A stretch of 44,109 nt of DNA, taken from Candidatus Nitrosopumilus sp. Lineage in GTDB: Archaea > Thermoproteota > Nitrososphaeria > Nitrososphaerales > Nitrosopumilaceae. Positions within the stretch are counted from its first letter, which is position 1, and the number at the start of each line of letters is the position of its first letter. Under the pieces are notes generated by a model that saw only the letters and a program-made list of their open reading frames with translations, was not told the origin of the DNA and did not search any database. Made by a program: the position numbers and the translations under genes. Positions 33,061 through 42,507 of the stretch are shown here, piece by piece. The DNA lies in the NCBI GenBank assembly GCA_029864805.1, contig JAOTSS010000008.1, forward strand, positions 1 through 44,109, in the 5' to 3' direction.

Positions 33061-34341
33061 ATGTTGATGACTAATTCAAAATTATTCTCAAATGCAAAAA
33101 AAGTCATTCCTTCAGGAGTCAATAGCCCTGTTAGGTATTTTGAACCATATCCGTTCTTTACAAAAAAAGCAAACGGTGCACATCTCTGGGATGCTGAGAA
33201 CAAAAAGTATATTGATTTTTGTAATGGGTATGGTGCATTACTTTTGGGACATAGAAGAAAAGAGATTATCGATGCTGTCTCAAATCAACTCTCCAAGGGA
33301 ACTTTGTACTGTACTCCAACAGAATCTGAAATTGAACTCTCAAAACTAATCATTGGAAACTTCCCATCAATTGACAAAGTCCGATTGGTAAACACTGGGG
33401 GTGAGGCAACAATGACTGCAATTAGATTGGCACGTGGTTTTACAAAAAAGAAAAAAATAATTAAATTTGAAGGATGTTATCACGGTGCACATGACTCTGT
33501 ATTGGTAAAAGCTGGATCTGGTTCTGCTCATAATGGAATTTCAGTTTCAGATGGTGGGTTAGATGAAGTGTCAAAAAACACTTTGGTTGTACAGTATAAC
33601 AATATAGAAGATTTTCAAAAGACAATACAAAAAAATAGAGACATTGCAGGAGTCATTGTGGAGCCAATCTTGGCTAACATGGGTTTGATTTTACCTGAAA
33701 ATAATTTCCTTTACGATTTGAGAAAAATTACTAAAGAAAACAACATTCCACTAATTTTTGATGAGGTAGTTACTGGATTTAGAGTTGCACCTGGTGGCGC
33801 CCAGGAACATTTTGGAATAAAACCTGACATCACTACGATGGCAAAAGCCTTGAGCAATGGATTTACAATTGCAGCTGTTGGTGGTAGAAAAGAAATCATG
33901 GATTTGTTATCTCCTGGCGGCAAAGTCTATCAAGCAAGTACGTTTGCAGGAAATCCAATTTCTGTTAGTGCTGCAATTACCTCAATTAAGACAATAAACA
34001 AACTAAAAAACAAACTCTACTCTAAACTGGAACGATTTAATCTGTTGTTTACTACTGCACTTGATGATATGGCCACTGACATGAATATTCCACATCAAAT
34101 CAACTTTACAGCATCGATGTTTCAGATTTTCTTTACAAACAAACCTGTGACTAATTATGAAACATCTACAAAAGCAGACTCTAAGAAATTTCAAAAAATG
34201 TTTAGAATATTACTACAAAAAGGAATCTTCATCGCTCCTTCACAGTTTGAAGTGGTGTTTCTTTCTGATGCTCACACTGAAAATGATCTAAACAAAACAC
34301 TTGACGCATATGATGCAGCACTAAAATCGGTGAAAAAATGA
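33061..34341 (+). CDS. hemL: glutamate-1-semialdehyde 2,1-aminomutase
   Basis: A 426-aa PLP enzyme. VIPSGVNSPVRYF near the start, LVNTGGEATMTAIRLARGF, FDEVVTGFRVAPGGAQEHFG and the PLP lysine in TTMAKALSNGF are all HemL signatures. It converts glutamate-1-semialdehyde to 5-aminolevulinate (C5 pathway). A second ATG lies two codons in. First gene of the tetrapyrrole operon; it overlaps hemC by ATGA. Confidence 0.95.
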   Translation: MLMTNSKLFSNAKKVIPSGVNSPVRYFEPYPFFTKKANGAHLWDAENKKYIDFCNGYGALLLGHRRKEIIDAVSNQLSKGTLYCTPTESEIELSKLIIGNFPSIDKVRLVNTGGEATMTAIRLARGFTKKKKIIKFEGCYHGAHDSVLVKAGSGSAHNGISVSDGGLDEVSKNTLVVQYNNIEDFQKTIQKNRDIAGVIVEPILANMGLILPENNFLYDLRKITKENNIPLIFDEVVTGFRVAPGGAQEHFGIKPDITTMAKALSNGFTIAAVGGRKEIMDLLSPGGKVYQASTFAGNPISVSAAITSIKTINKLKNKLYSKLERFNLLFTTALDDMATDMNIPHQINFTASMFQIFFTNKPVTNYETSTKADSKKFQKMFRILLQKGIFIAPSQFEVVFLSDAHTENDLNKTLDAYDAALKSVKK

Positions 34342-35273
34342 AATACATTGTAGGTGCAAGAGGTAGTCAACTATCTATTGCTCAAACAAACTGGGTCATT
34401 TCAGAACTAAAAAAAGTAAATCCCGATTGTGAATATGAAATAAAGTCTATCACTACAAAGGGTGATACTGATTCTAGACCATTATTTACAATAAATCAGA
34501 AAGGAATCTTTGAAAAAGAAGTTGACAGAGCAGTTTCACAAAAAAAAGTCGATTTTGCAGTACATAGTCTAAAAGATGTCCCTTCAGAGTTAGATGAGAG
34601 TCTAATTATTGCATCTATTCCAAAACGTGAAGCAGTAAATGATGTCTTTATTTCATCAGACGGTTCATCTTTGGAGAATATCAAGGAAGGTGCAATAATT
34701 GGGACTAGTTCACTTAGACGTGCAGTTCAGGTTTCCAGAATTAGGCCTGATGTTACAGTCAAACCAATTCGAGGGAATATTGAAACCCGAATAAGAAAAA
34801 CATCTGGAGATAATTTTGATGCAATAGTACTTGCACAAGCTGGTATCTCAAGGTTGGGAGTTGATGTGAAATCTACTCCTCTATCAATAGATACTTTTTC
34901 CCCATCCCCCGGACAAGGTGCAATTGCAATTATAACTAGAATGGATGATGAAAATACAATTTCGATGCTAAAAAAAATTGAAGATACAGATTCTAGATTG
35001 GAAATTGAGGCGGAGAGAGCATTATCTGATTATGTGGATTCTGGTTGTAGATTCCCGTTAGGTGCATATGCAAAATCAGATGATACTGAAATGACATTAA
35101 CCGTATCTGCATTTTCTGTTGATGGGGCGCAATCATTGCAGGTCAGTAAAACTGGTAACAAAAATGATCCTAAATCTCTTGGCAAAAGTGCTGGAGAAGA
35201 ACTACGTAAGAAGGGCGTAAATGATCTTGCATTAAATTGGAGAGAGAAAGTAGAGGAATGGAATAAAACATGA
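34338..35273 (+). CDS. hemC: porphobilinogen deaminase (hydroxymethylbilane synthase)
   Basis: A 311-aa protein. GARGSQLSIAQTNWV, FAVHSLKDVPSEL, IIGTSSLRRAVQVSRIRPD and the cofactor-binding Cys in YVDSGCRFPLGAYA define the family. It polymerises four porphobilinogens on a dipyrromethane cofactor. Coupled to hemL and cobA by ATGA overlaps. Confidence 0.95.
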   Translation: MKYIVGARGSQLSIAQTNWVISELKKVNPDCEYEIKSITTKGDTDSRPLFTINQKGIFEKEVDRAVSQKKVDFAVHSLKDVPSELDESLIIASIPKREAVNDVFISSDGSSLENIKEGAIIGTSSLRRAVQVSRIRPDVTVKPIRGNIETRIRKTSGDNFDAIVLAQAGISRLGVDVKSTPLSIDTFSPSPGQGAIAIITRMDDENTISMLKKIEDTDSRLEIEAERALSDYVDSGCRFPLGAYAKSDDTEMTLTVSAFSVDGAQSLQVSKTGNKNDPKSLGKSAGEELRKKGVNDLALNWREKVEEWNKT

Positions 35274-36010
35274 CTGGAAAAGTGTATCTTGTTGGAGCAG
35301 GACCTGGAGATCATAAATTAATTACACTACGTGCAGTTGAATTACTACAAAAGGCAGATGTTGTTTTGTATGATAGACTGGTAAGCAAAAAAATAATTTC
35401 AATGATTCCCAAATCTGCAGAAAAAATTTACGTTGGCAGAGCAGTAGGGGATGACACTACTCACCAAAACACAACAAATGATTTGATGGTAAAATATGCA
35501 AAATCCAAAAAAAATGTTGTTAGACTAAAGGGTGGAGACCCTATAATCTTTGGACGTGGTGGGGAAGAAGCGGAATTTCTAAAAGAAAATAAAGTAAAAT
35601 ATGAAATTGTTCCCGGAATTACTTCTGGAATTGGTTCTGCTACGTATGCTGGCATCCCTCTGACTCACAGAAAGCATGCATCATCTGTAGTCTTTGTTAC
35701 AGGACATGAAGATCCTGAAAAGAAAAAAGAGATTGTAAAGTGGAAAAGACTTGCAAAATCTGTTGATACGATAGTGATAATGATGGGACTTTCAAGAATT
35801 GATGTTATTTGCAAACAGCTCATAGCTGGAGGGATGCATAAAAAGACCCCTGTAGCTGTTATTCAAAATGGAACTACTCCTAACCAAAAAATGATCAAGG
35901 GGACCGTTACAAATATTGCAAAAAAAGTTAAAGAAAACAAAATTACTCCGCCCACAAACATCATAATTGGAAATGTCGTTGATTTGTCCGATACTATTGG
36001 GTGGAAATAA
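35270..36010 (+). CDS. cobA: uroporphyrinogen-III C-methyltransferase
   Basis: A 246-aa SUMT: VYLVGAGPGDHKLITLRAVE, VLYDRLVSKKI, VRLKGGDPIIFGRGGEE and VPGITSGIGSATYAGIPLTH. It uses S-adenosylmethionine to methylate uroporphyrinogen III at C2 and C7, giving precorrin-2 for cobalamin and sirohaem or haem. Single-domain form without the CysG oxidase/chelatase part. It sits between hemC and hemD. Confidence 0.93.
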   Translation: MTGKVYLVGAGPGDHKLITLRAVELLQKADVVLYDRLVSKKIISMIPKSAEKIYVGRAVGDDTTHQNTTNDLMVKYAKSKKNVVRLKGGDPIIFGRGGEEAEFLKENKVKYEIVPGITSGIGSATYAGIPLTHRKHASSVVFVTGHEDPEKKKEIVKWKRLAKSVDTIVIMMGLSRIDVICKQLIAGGMHKKTPVAVIQNGTTPNQKMIKGTVTNIAKKVKENKITPPTNIIIGNVVDLSDTIGWK

Positions 36011-36807
36011 TGCTTGACGGAAAAACTATTGCAATAACTCGTTCAAAAGATGATGCTGCTGAATTCATCACACTTGCTGAACAAAATCATGCAAAGCCCT
36101 TACCATTACCTACAATTGAACTTGTAAGTAAGGGCGAAAAAATAGTTGATGAATTTTTGGAATCAGTTGAGAAATACAATCCTGATTATTCTGTTTTTAT
36201 GAGCTCAAAAGCAGTCAAACTACTTTTTGATACTGCAAAACATGTTGGTAAATTAGATAAACTGCAATTAGCTGTGGCAAATACTATCGTAATGTCTGTT
36301 GGTCCAAAAACAACGATCGCACTTGAAAATGAAGGAATCAAGGTGAACCTTCAACCTACTACGTTCTCATCTGTTGGGGTGGGCGAAGAATTCACACAAA
36401 TCAATGCAGTTGGGAAAAAAGTGATTGTTCCACGCAGTGGTGCATCTACCCCATTTCTCAAAGAACTCTTAAACAAAATTGGAATTGATGTGCTAGAAAT
36501 TCATCTCTATGATGTTTGCGCATTCAGAGACACTACTCAATGGAATGAATTTCGAGAATTATTCTCTAAGAATAAAGTGGACGGTGTAGTGTTTACAAGC
36601 GCATCATCTGTACGTGGATTCTTTGAGATAATGTCAAAAGATTATGATAAAGACAAATTACTTGAAAATCTTGCAAAACTATCTGTAGTCTCTATTGGTC
36701 CGTTCACTTCAGATGAATTGAAAAAATTCAATGTCAAAAATATTGTATCTCAAGTTCATACAGTTGCAGGAGCGTTTGATGCGATGAAAAATACACTTGC
36801 TGTATAA
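36010..36807 (+). CDS. hemD: uroporphyrinogen-III synthase
   Basis: A 265-aa protein from the ATG in the TAATG overlap with cobA (a GTG at 36001 would add three residues). GKTIAITRSKDDAAEFITLA, VIVPRSGASTPFLKELL, VVFTSASSVRGFFEIM and VVSIGPFTSDELKKFNV match the two-domain HemD fold, a poorly conserved family identified mainly by these stretches and by context. It closes hydroxymethylbilane into uroporphyrinogen III. Last gene of the operon. Confidence 0.9.
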   Translation: MLDGKTIAITRSKDDAAEFITLAEQNHAKPLPLPTIELVSKGEKIVDEFLESVEKYNPDYSVFMSSKAVKLLFDTAKHVGKLDKLQLAVANTIVMSVGPKTTIALENEGIKVNLQPTTFSSVGVGEEFTQINAVGKKVIVPRSGASTPFLKELLNKIGIDVLEIHLYDVCAFRDTTQWNEFRELFSKNKVDGVVFTSASSVRGFFEIMSKDYDKDKLLENLAKLSVVSIGPFTSDELKKFNVKNIVSQVHTVAGAFDAMKNTLAV

Positions 36808-36841
36808 TCTGATTAATTCGTTAATTCTTGAATGTTGAATT

Positions 36842-37041
36842 GGAGAATTTACAAAAATGACAATGCTTCAATGGAACAATTCTTTCCCACAAAACTACTT
36901 TTCATATGGTATATTTGTTACAAACCATTCTTCTTTGTTTGGTTCTGAGAAAGTATCAGGTTTATGATTTAGAATGATCTGATTGTCTTTTTGTTTTATT
37001 GAAATTCCGTAACCTGAAAGAAATTTTATGTTGTAATGATT
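36842..37041 (-). pseudogene. decayed fragment resembling a Cas1 N-terminal domain
   Basis: A minus frame without a start codon reads KFLSGYGISIKQKDNQIILN, then SEPNKEEWFVTNIPYEK, a TAG, FCGKELFH, a TGA, SIVIFVNSP. The SGYGxSI opening, the short beta hairpin and the PYEKIxLxG-like strand resemble the beta-sandwich start of Cas1 integrases. Two stops, no start and no catalytic domain mean it is dead. No repeat array or other cas gene is nearby. Identification is from remembered motifs. Confidence 0.35.
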
Positions 37042-37050
37042 TTTTGACCT

Positions 37051-37236
37051 TTAAGAGTCATTCTTAGAATTCTTATTCATTAGAAAAAAACCAGTGCCAA
37101 TTCCAACATTAATTATGATGAATAATGGAATTCCAACAAACCACATGCAAACTGGACACATGAAATAAAGAATAACAAATCCAATAATTGCTAAGCAGAC
37201 CCAGATTGGAATAATTAATTTTCGTTTCACATCCAC
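37051..37236 (-). CDS. small two-helix membrane protein (61 aa)
   Basis: Starts MDVKRKLIIPIWVCLAIIGF; two hydrophobic helices separated by a CPVC motif (FMCPVCMWFVG), then a polar tail (NKNSKNDS). The CPVC pair could bind metal or form a disulfide. Intact in a region of relics, with no recognised family. Confidence 0.5.
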   Translation of the reverse strand: MDVKRKLIIPIWVCLAIIGFVILYFMCPVCMWFVGIPLFIIINVGIGTGFFLMNKNSKNDS

Positions 37237-37393
37237 ATCGTTTTGTTTGTCAACTTAAGGATTTTCCAACAAATCATGACTTATGTAATTGCCTAATTAC
37301 AATTCCAACATAGCACAAAATCGCGCCTACAAAGAGGGGGATACCATTTTTACTCTTTGTAGATAAACTTGTTAACTTCTTGAAATAATTTTT

Positions 37394-37547
37394 TCATTTT
37401 TTAGATTTCTTCTTGTAATTAGTCAACATCTCTTGCAATGCATCATCGTGTTGAAATCTCTCCAGATCTTGCCTGAATCTGACCCATTATCTTGAGGATT
37501 TCTTTGTGAGTATCTTTGGTAATTCTAATGGTTGTAATGTCTGCCAA
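37394..37547 (-). pseudogene. frameshifted ribbon-helix-helix-like protein
   Basis: From TTG at 37547 the frame reads MADITTIRITKDTHKEILKI then MGQIQARSGE and hits TGA at 37443-37445; the neighbouring frame continues RFQHDDALQEMLTNYKKKSK to TGA at 37394. Together they look like an RHH DNA-binding protein of the VapB/antitoxin kind ('TTIRxTKxT...' ribbon). The shift lies at about 37450-37458. No toxin adjoins. Confidence 0.45.
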
Positions 37548-37588
37548 TGCATATTTGATATGCCTCTGAATAAGTCTCACAACGATCT

Positions 37589-37628
37589 GTTTAGCTAAAC
37601 TCCAGAGTTTAGCTAAAGCTATTTAGCT
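37589..37628. promoter_or_regulatory. three TTTAGCT boxes upstream of the suf promoter
   Basis: A perfect 12-bp palindrome gtttagctaaac (37589-37600), a near copy gtttagctaaa (37607-37617) and a third half-copy tttagct (37622-37628), spaced 18 and 14 nt, end about 21 nt before the TATA-like box at 37649-37660. Repeated palindromes just upstream of TATA suggest binding sites for a dimeric regulator of Fe-S assembly. Confidence 0.55.
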
Positions 37629-37648
37629 GTGCCTATTTTTCCTCATGT

Positions 37649-37660
37649 ATTTATAATATA
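37649..37660 (+). promoter_or_regulatory. TATA-like box of the suf operon
   Basis: atttataatata, centred 24 nt before the ATG at 37678 and 15 nt before that at 37669; this favours 37678 as a leaderless start. Confidence 0.5.
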
Positions 37661-37677
37661 ACGGGGTTATGGTGGAC

Positions 37678-39078
37678 ATGGCAACAGAAAACCTCGACAT
37701 GGATTATTCCAAATATGATTTTAAAGACTCTACCGAACTTTATGTTCACCTTAGCAAGAAAGGCCTGTCTAAGGAAACTGTGATTAGCATCAGCAAGATG
37801 AAAGATGAACCACAATGGATGCTTGATTTTAGATTACGTTCTTTTGAAATTTTTATGAAAAAACCAATGCCAACTTGGGGTGGAGATCTTAGCGTTATTG
37901 ATTTCCAAAATATTTACTATTATGCAAAAGCATCTGACAAAGTAGAAAAGAACTGGGATGATGTACCTGATAATGTCAAAAAAACATTTGACAAACTTGG
38001 AATCCCAGAAGCTGAAAAGAAATTCCTAGCAGGTGTTGGTGCACAATATGAATCCGAAGTTGTGTATCATAGTCTGAGAGAAGACTTGGCAAAACAAGGT
38101 GTTCTATTCTTGGATACTGATGCAGCCCTTAAAGAACATCCAGAGATCTTCAAGAAGTATTTTGGTAAAATTATTCCTCCAGAGGATAACAAATTTGCGG
38201 CACTAAACAGTGCAGTCTGGAGTGGTGGTTCGTTTATCTACATTCCACCAGGTGTCAAAGTTGACATGCCTCTACAAGCATACTTTAGAATTAATGCTGA
38301 AAACATTGGCCAATTTGAAAGAACCCTGATCATTGCCGATGAAGGCTCAGAAGTTCACTACATCGAAGGATGTACTGCTCCTGTTTATTCTTCAGAATCA
38401 CTTCACTCTGCAGTTGTAGAGCTAGTTGCACACAAAGACGCCAAACTAAGATACACAACAATCCAAAATTGGAGTAGCGATGTATACAATTTAGTTACAA
38501 AACGTGCTTATGCATATGAAGGCGCAACAGTAGAATGGATTGACGGAAACATTGGAAGTAAACTAACAATGAAGTATCCTGGAATCTATCTTATGGGTGA
38601 GCGAGCATATGGCGAAACACTTTCTATTGCATTTGCAGGAAAAGGACAACACCAAGACACAGGTGCTAAAATGGTCCATCTTGCACCAAATACTACCTCT
38701 AAAATCACATCAAAGTCAGTAAGCAGATTGGACGGACGTTCAACTTACCGTGGACTACTAAATGTGGCAAAAGGTGCTACAAATGTTAAAGCCACTGTAA
38801 GATGTGATGCATTACTATTAGATGATACCTCCAAGACTGATACATATCCGTACATGGAAATCAATCAGGAAGATGCAACAATTACCCACGAAGCAACAGT
38901 TGGGAAAATTGGCGATGAGCAAATCTTCTACTTGATGACTAGAGGTTTCACCGAAGAGGAAGCCCTTTCACTAATTGTTAATGGCTTTATGGAGCCATTT
39001 ACAAAAGAACTCCCAATGGAATACGCAGTAGAACTGAACAGACTAATCAAACTAGAGATGGATGACTCTGTGGGATAA
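37678..39078 (+). CDS. sufB: Fe-S cluster assembly protein SufB
   Basis: A 466-aa protein from ATG 37678 (ATG 37669 possible). [60 protein letters not shown] and [24 protein letters not shown] blocks define SufB. The IEGC cysteine and a C-terminal RCDALLLD stretch with nearby acidic residues are conserved cluster-building positions. SufB is the scaffold subunit of SufBCD. The usual partner ATPase gene sufC is not in this window. Confidence 0.95.
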   Translation: MATENLDMDYSKYDFKDSTELYVHLSKKGLSKETVISISKMKDEPQWMLDFRLRSFEIFMKKPMPTWGGDLSVIDFQNIYYYAKASDKVEKNWDDVPDNVKKTFDKLGIPEAEKKFLAGVGAQYESEVVYHSLREDLAKQGVLFLDTDAALKEHPEIFKKYFGKIIPPEDNKFAALNSAVWSGGSFIYIPPGVKVDMPLQAYFRINAENIGQFERTLIIADEGSEVHYIEGCTAPVYSSESLHSAVVELVAHKDAKLRYTTIQNWSSDVYNLVTKRAYAYEGATVEWIDGNIGSKLTMKYPGIYLMGERAYGETLSIAFAGKGQHQDTGAKMVHLAPNTTSKITSKSVSRLDGRSTYRGLLNVAKGATNVKATVRCDALLLDDTSKTDTYPYMEINQEDATITHEATVGKIGDEQIFYLMTRGFTEEEALSLIVNGFMEPFTKELPMEYAVELNRLIKLEMDDSVG

Positions 39079-39103
39079 ACTCCCAATTTTACTTTGATTA
39101 AAA

Positions 39104-40504
39104 ATGTCTCAAGAAACCCTCTCAAAAATCAACACAAGTCACATCGATGAGATTTCCTCATCAAGAAATGAACCTGAATGGCTCAAAGACTATAGGAAGA
39201 ATTCATTATCCATTTATGATGGTCTTCCACTTGAAATGTCTCCTCTATACAACAAATATACAGATGCCAAAAAAATGGATCCAGAAAAAGTATTACTCTC
39301 AACATCTACTACTGAAACAATTCCAAGTTTCCTAAACAAAAGATTAAGTGAATTGGAAAATGAAATATGCATCATACAGATTGGAACAAATGTTCACAAA
39401 ATCAATGTCTCTGACGAACTAAAGTCAAAAGGTCTTGTAATCTCTTCAACCTCTGATGCAATTAAGGATAATTCTGAACTGGTAAAAAAAGCACTAGAAA
39501 CTTCAAACTCAAACGATGATAAATTCACTGCCCTAAACAATGCTGCCTTTAATTCGGGAATATTTATCCATATTCCACGTGATCTTATCTTGGAGAAACC
39601 AATCCACTTTTTGGCATGTCTTTCAGAAGATGGCAATTCTACTATTGCTAGAAATATTATATTTGCAGATGAAAGCAGCAAAGCTACAATTGTTCAAGAA
39701 ATCTATTCTCCTAAAACTGAAAAACAACCAGCGTATATTGAGTTACTAAATGTAAATCTCGCAGCAAATTCACAACTAGATGTTACCACTTTACAACTTA
39801 TGGATCAGCATACAGTAAACTTTTCTACAAGACGAACTGATTTGGCACAAGACGCTAAAGTGAATTGGTATTCTGGATTATTTGGCTCTATTTTATCTCG
39901 ATACAAGATTGATTATTTTCTTAATGGTAGTGGCGCATCTGCAAATGACTCTGAAGTGATATTTGGAAATGATGAACAATCATTTGATATCCAAACTAAT
40001 GTAAATCATGAAAGTCCATCTACTGAGGCAAGGGTAGTTGAAAAATCTATTCTTAGAAACAAGTCAAAGTCTCTCTTTAAGGGAATGATTAGAATCAAAG
40101 AAAATGCTGCAAAATCAAATTCATTTTTGTCTGGTCGCTCTATCCTTTTGGATAAAGATGCAAAATCTGATGCAATTCCTGGACTGGAGATATTCACAAA
40201 TGATGTAAAGGCAACACACTCAGCATCTGTTGCACAAATTGATGAAGAGCAAATATTTTATCTTAAAACTAGATGTCTTACTCACGAAGAGGCAGAAAGA
40301 ACAATTGTTGAGGGATTTTTAGAACCACTTTCAAGGAAAATGTCCTTCCAAGTAAGGGCATGGATTGCATATCTTATTGAATCTAAATGGGAAAACCGCG
40401 AATTAACTATTAACACTGATGCAGAATTAACAAAATTTGTCGAGGTAGAAGAGACACGTTATAACGAAGACTCAGAAATTGAACAACACTACAAGTATCG
40501 GTGA
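39104..40504 (+). CDS. sufD: Fe-S cluster assembly protein SufD
   Basis: A 466-aa beta-helix protein paralogous to SufB. IFIHIPRDLILEKPIHFLAC, then SKSLFKGMIRIKENAAKSNS, DAIPGLEIFTNDVKATHSAS and QIFYLKTRCLTHEEAERTIV are SufD features, including His in ATHSAS. Partner of SufB in the SufBCD complex. Starts 25 nt after sufB; its stop overlaps the next start (GTGA). Confidence 0.92.
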   Translation: MSQETLSKINTSHIDEISSSRNEPEWLKDYRKNSLSIYDGLPLEMSPLYNKYTDAKKMDPEKVLLSTSTTETIPSFLNKRLSELENEICIIQIGTNVHKINVSDELKSKGLVISSTSDAIKDNSELVKKALETSNSNDDKFTALNNAAFNSGIFIHIPRDLILEKPIHFLACLSEDGNSTIARNIIFADESSKATIVQEIYSPKTEKQPAYIELLNVNLAANSQLDVTTLQLMDQHTVNFSTRRTDLAQDAKVNWYSGLFGSILSRYKIDYFLNGSGASANDSEVIFGNDEQSFDIQTNVNHESPSTEARVVEKSILRNKSKSLFKGMIRIKENAAKSNSFLSGRSILLDKDAKSDAIPGLEIFTNDVKATHSASVAQIDEEQIFYLKTRCLTHEEAERTIVEGFLEPLSRKMSFQVRAWIAYLIESKWENRELTINTDAELTKFVEVEETRYNEDSEIEQHYKYR

Positions 40505-40818
40505 TAATTTTGTCAGAATGGATTAAAGCCTGTAATTTGAAGCAGGTAAAAGAAGGGCAACTTTTCGGATTTGTACATAATGATAAAAAACTTCTATTAG
40601 CTAACGTTAAAGGAAACATTCACGCAACTGATCTAATATGTACTCATGCTGATGCAGATCTTTCCACAGGTTTTCTAAGTGATGAGGGTGTACGATGCCC
40701 ATTACATCTTTCTGTTTTTAATTTAGAGAATGGCGAACCTCAAAACCTTCCTGCAGAAATTCCTCTTAAGGTATACAATGTTAAAATAGATGACAAAGAA
40801 ATTTACGTGGAGCTTTAA
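40501..40818 (+). CDS. Rieske-type [2Fe-2S] ferredoxin
   Basis: A 105-aa protein from GTG at 40501 overlapping sufD (TTG at 40510 possible). CTHADADLSTG and CPLHLSVFNLENG are the two Rieske CxH motifs that bind the cluster. No membrane helix, so a soluble ferredoxin. Between sufD and sufS it may supply electrons for cluster assembly or sulfur release; that role is inferred from position only. Confidence 0.88.
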   Translation: MIILSEWIKACNLKQVKEGQLFGFVHNDKKLLLANVKGNIHATDLICTHADADLSTGFLSDEGVRCPLHLSVFNLENGEPQNLPAEIPLKVYNVKIDDKEIYVEL

Positions 40819-40821
40819 GAC

Positions 40822-42066
40822 ATGCAAAGTACAGAATCACTATTTGAAAATATACGAAAAGATTTTCCAATCCTTCAAAGAACTGTTAGGGATAACAAAA
40901 AACTTGTTTATCTTGATAATGCTTCTACCACACAAAAACCAAATCAAGTAATTGATTCCATAACTGATTACTATCAAAATCACAATGCCAATATCCACAG
41001 AGCAGTATATGCACTAGCTGAAGAAGCTACTGAAGCATATGAGGCAACCCGAGATAAAATTGCAAATTTCGTTAACATTAAAAATCGCCAAGAAATAATT
41101 TTTGTTAGAGGTACCACTGAAGCAATTAATCTAGTTGCATATGCATGGGGTAGGCCTCACATCAATGAAGGCGATATTATAGTCACCACTGAATATGAAC
41201 ACCACAGCAACATTGTACCTTGGCAGCTTGTTACTCAAGAGAAACATGCCAAATTAGAATACATTGGAATGGATGACAATGGTGAGTTAATTTTGGATGA
41301 TCTTGACAAATATCTTGCAACAGGTAAAGTCAAACTCGTAACCTTTAGTCTGATGTCAAATGTGCTTGGAACCATAACTAATGCTGAAAAAATTATTGAA
41401 AAATGTAAGGCTGCAGGTGTTCTTACACTGATTGATGGTGCTCAGGCAGTGCCTCACATGAAAGTTGACATTGAAAAACTGGGATGTGACTTTTTTGCAT
41501 TTTCTGGACACAAAATGCTAGGTCCTACAGGAATTGGTGTCTTGTGGGTTAGAAAATCTGTTTTGGAAACCATGGTGCCATTTCATGGCGGCGGTGATAT
41601 GATTCGGGAAGTTCACAAATACGAAACAACTTGGAATGACTTGCCATACAAATTTGAAGCAGGTACTCCGAACATTGCAGATGTTGTGGGATTAGGATCT
41701 GCAATTGATTATCTTGTAAAAATTGGAATGGACAATATAAGGGAACACGAAATTGAACTAACAAAATATGCTATGGAAAAATTATCTGAAGTTAAAGGAC
41801 TTCATATCTATGGTACTAAGGACCTATCAAAACGCGGTGGTGTGATCTCATTTAATTTTGCAGATGTGCATCCTCATGATGTTGCTCAAATTATTGATGA
41901 GGAAGGAATTGCAGTACGTTCTGGACATCACTGTGCACAAGTGTTAATGGAACGACTAAACGTTGCAGCAACATCAAGAGCTAGTTTTTACATTTACAAT
42001 ACTAAAGAAGACATTGACATTCTGGTAAATTCATTAAAAATTGTGGCAAAGGTGTTTAAACTATGA
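40822..42066 (+). CDS. sufS: cysteine desulfurase SufS
   Basis: A 414-aa PLP enzyme. YLDNASTTQKPNQVIDSITD, TEYEHHSNIVPWQL, the PLP lysine in FSGHKMLGPTGIGVLW and the persulfide Cys in RSGHHCAQVLMERL are class II (SufS) features. It removes sulfur from cysteine as a protein persulfide. It begins 3 nt after the Rieske gene and overlaps sufU. Confidence 0.95.
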   Translation: MQSTESLFENIRKDFPILQRTVRDNKKLVYLDNASTTQKPNQVIDSITDYYQNHNANIHRAVYALAEEATEAYEATRDKIANFVNIKNRQEIIFVRGTTEAINLVAYAWGRPHINEGDIIVTTEYEHHSNIVPWQLVTQEKHAKLEYIGMDDNGELILDDLDKYLATGKVKLVTFSLMSNVLGTITNAEKIIEKCKAAGVLTLIDGAQAVPHMKVDIEKLGCDFFAFSGHKMLGPTGIGVLWVRKSVLETMVPFHGGGDMIREVHKYETTWNDLPYKFEAGTPNIADVVGLGSAIDYLVKIGMDNIREHEIELTKYAMEKLSEVKGLHIYGTKDLSKRGGVISFNFADVHPHDVAQIIDEEGIAVRSGHHCAQVLMERLNVAATSRASFYIYNTKEDIDILVNSLKIVAKVFKL

Positions 42067-42506
42067 GTGGCAACGCAGATATTTACCATGAAATGATTGT
42101 GGATTATTCTAGAAATCCAATTAATTACGGAGAGATTGAAAACCATGATGTCACTTTTCATGATTCCAATCCATTATGCGGTGATAGCATAGACATTGAC
42201 ATGAAAATTGATGATAACAAGGTGACAGATATCAAATTTCATGGAAAAGGCTGTGCAATTTGCATGGCTTGCTCTTCTGTCCTGACTGAAATTACAAAGG
42301 GTAAGACACTTGATGAAGCAAGAGCAATAGAAAAGAATGATGTGTTAAGTGAATTAGGCCTGGAGCATCTTCAGGCTGTCCGAATAAAATGTGCCTTACT
42401 TTCTCTCAAAGTACTAAAATCTGCTCTTTACACCTATATTGGAAAGAATTTGGAAGATGCTCCTGATGTAGATAAACTAAAAGAAGAGGCAGCAAATCTG
42501 TACTAA
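42063..42506 (+). CDS. sufU: SufU/IscU-type sulfur acceptor scaffold
   Basis: A 147-aa protein with the three conserved cysteines: NPLCGDSIDID, GKGCAICMACSS and RIKCALLSLK. The residues before the last Cys and the SufS partner next door suggest the SufU type, which accepts persulfide sulfur (Zn-dependent in bacteria). Coupled to sufS by ATGA. Confidence 0.9.
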   Translation: MSGNADIYHEMIVDYSRNPINYGEIENHDVTFHDSNPLCGDSIDIDMKIDDNKVTDIKFHGKGCAICMACSSVLTEITKGKTLDEARAIEKNDVLSELGLEHLQAVRIKCALLSLKVLKSALYTYIGKNLEDAPDVDKLKEEAANLY

Positions 42507-42507
42507 T

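Noticed and set aside
36808..37668. CRISPR array near the possible cas1 fragment
   Set aside because: No evenly spaced repeats of 24-40 bp; the only repeats are short TTTAGCT boxes.
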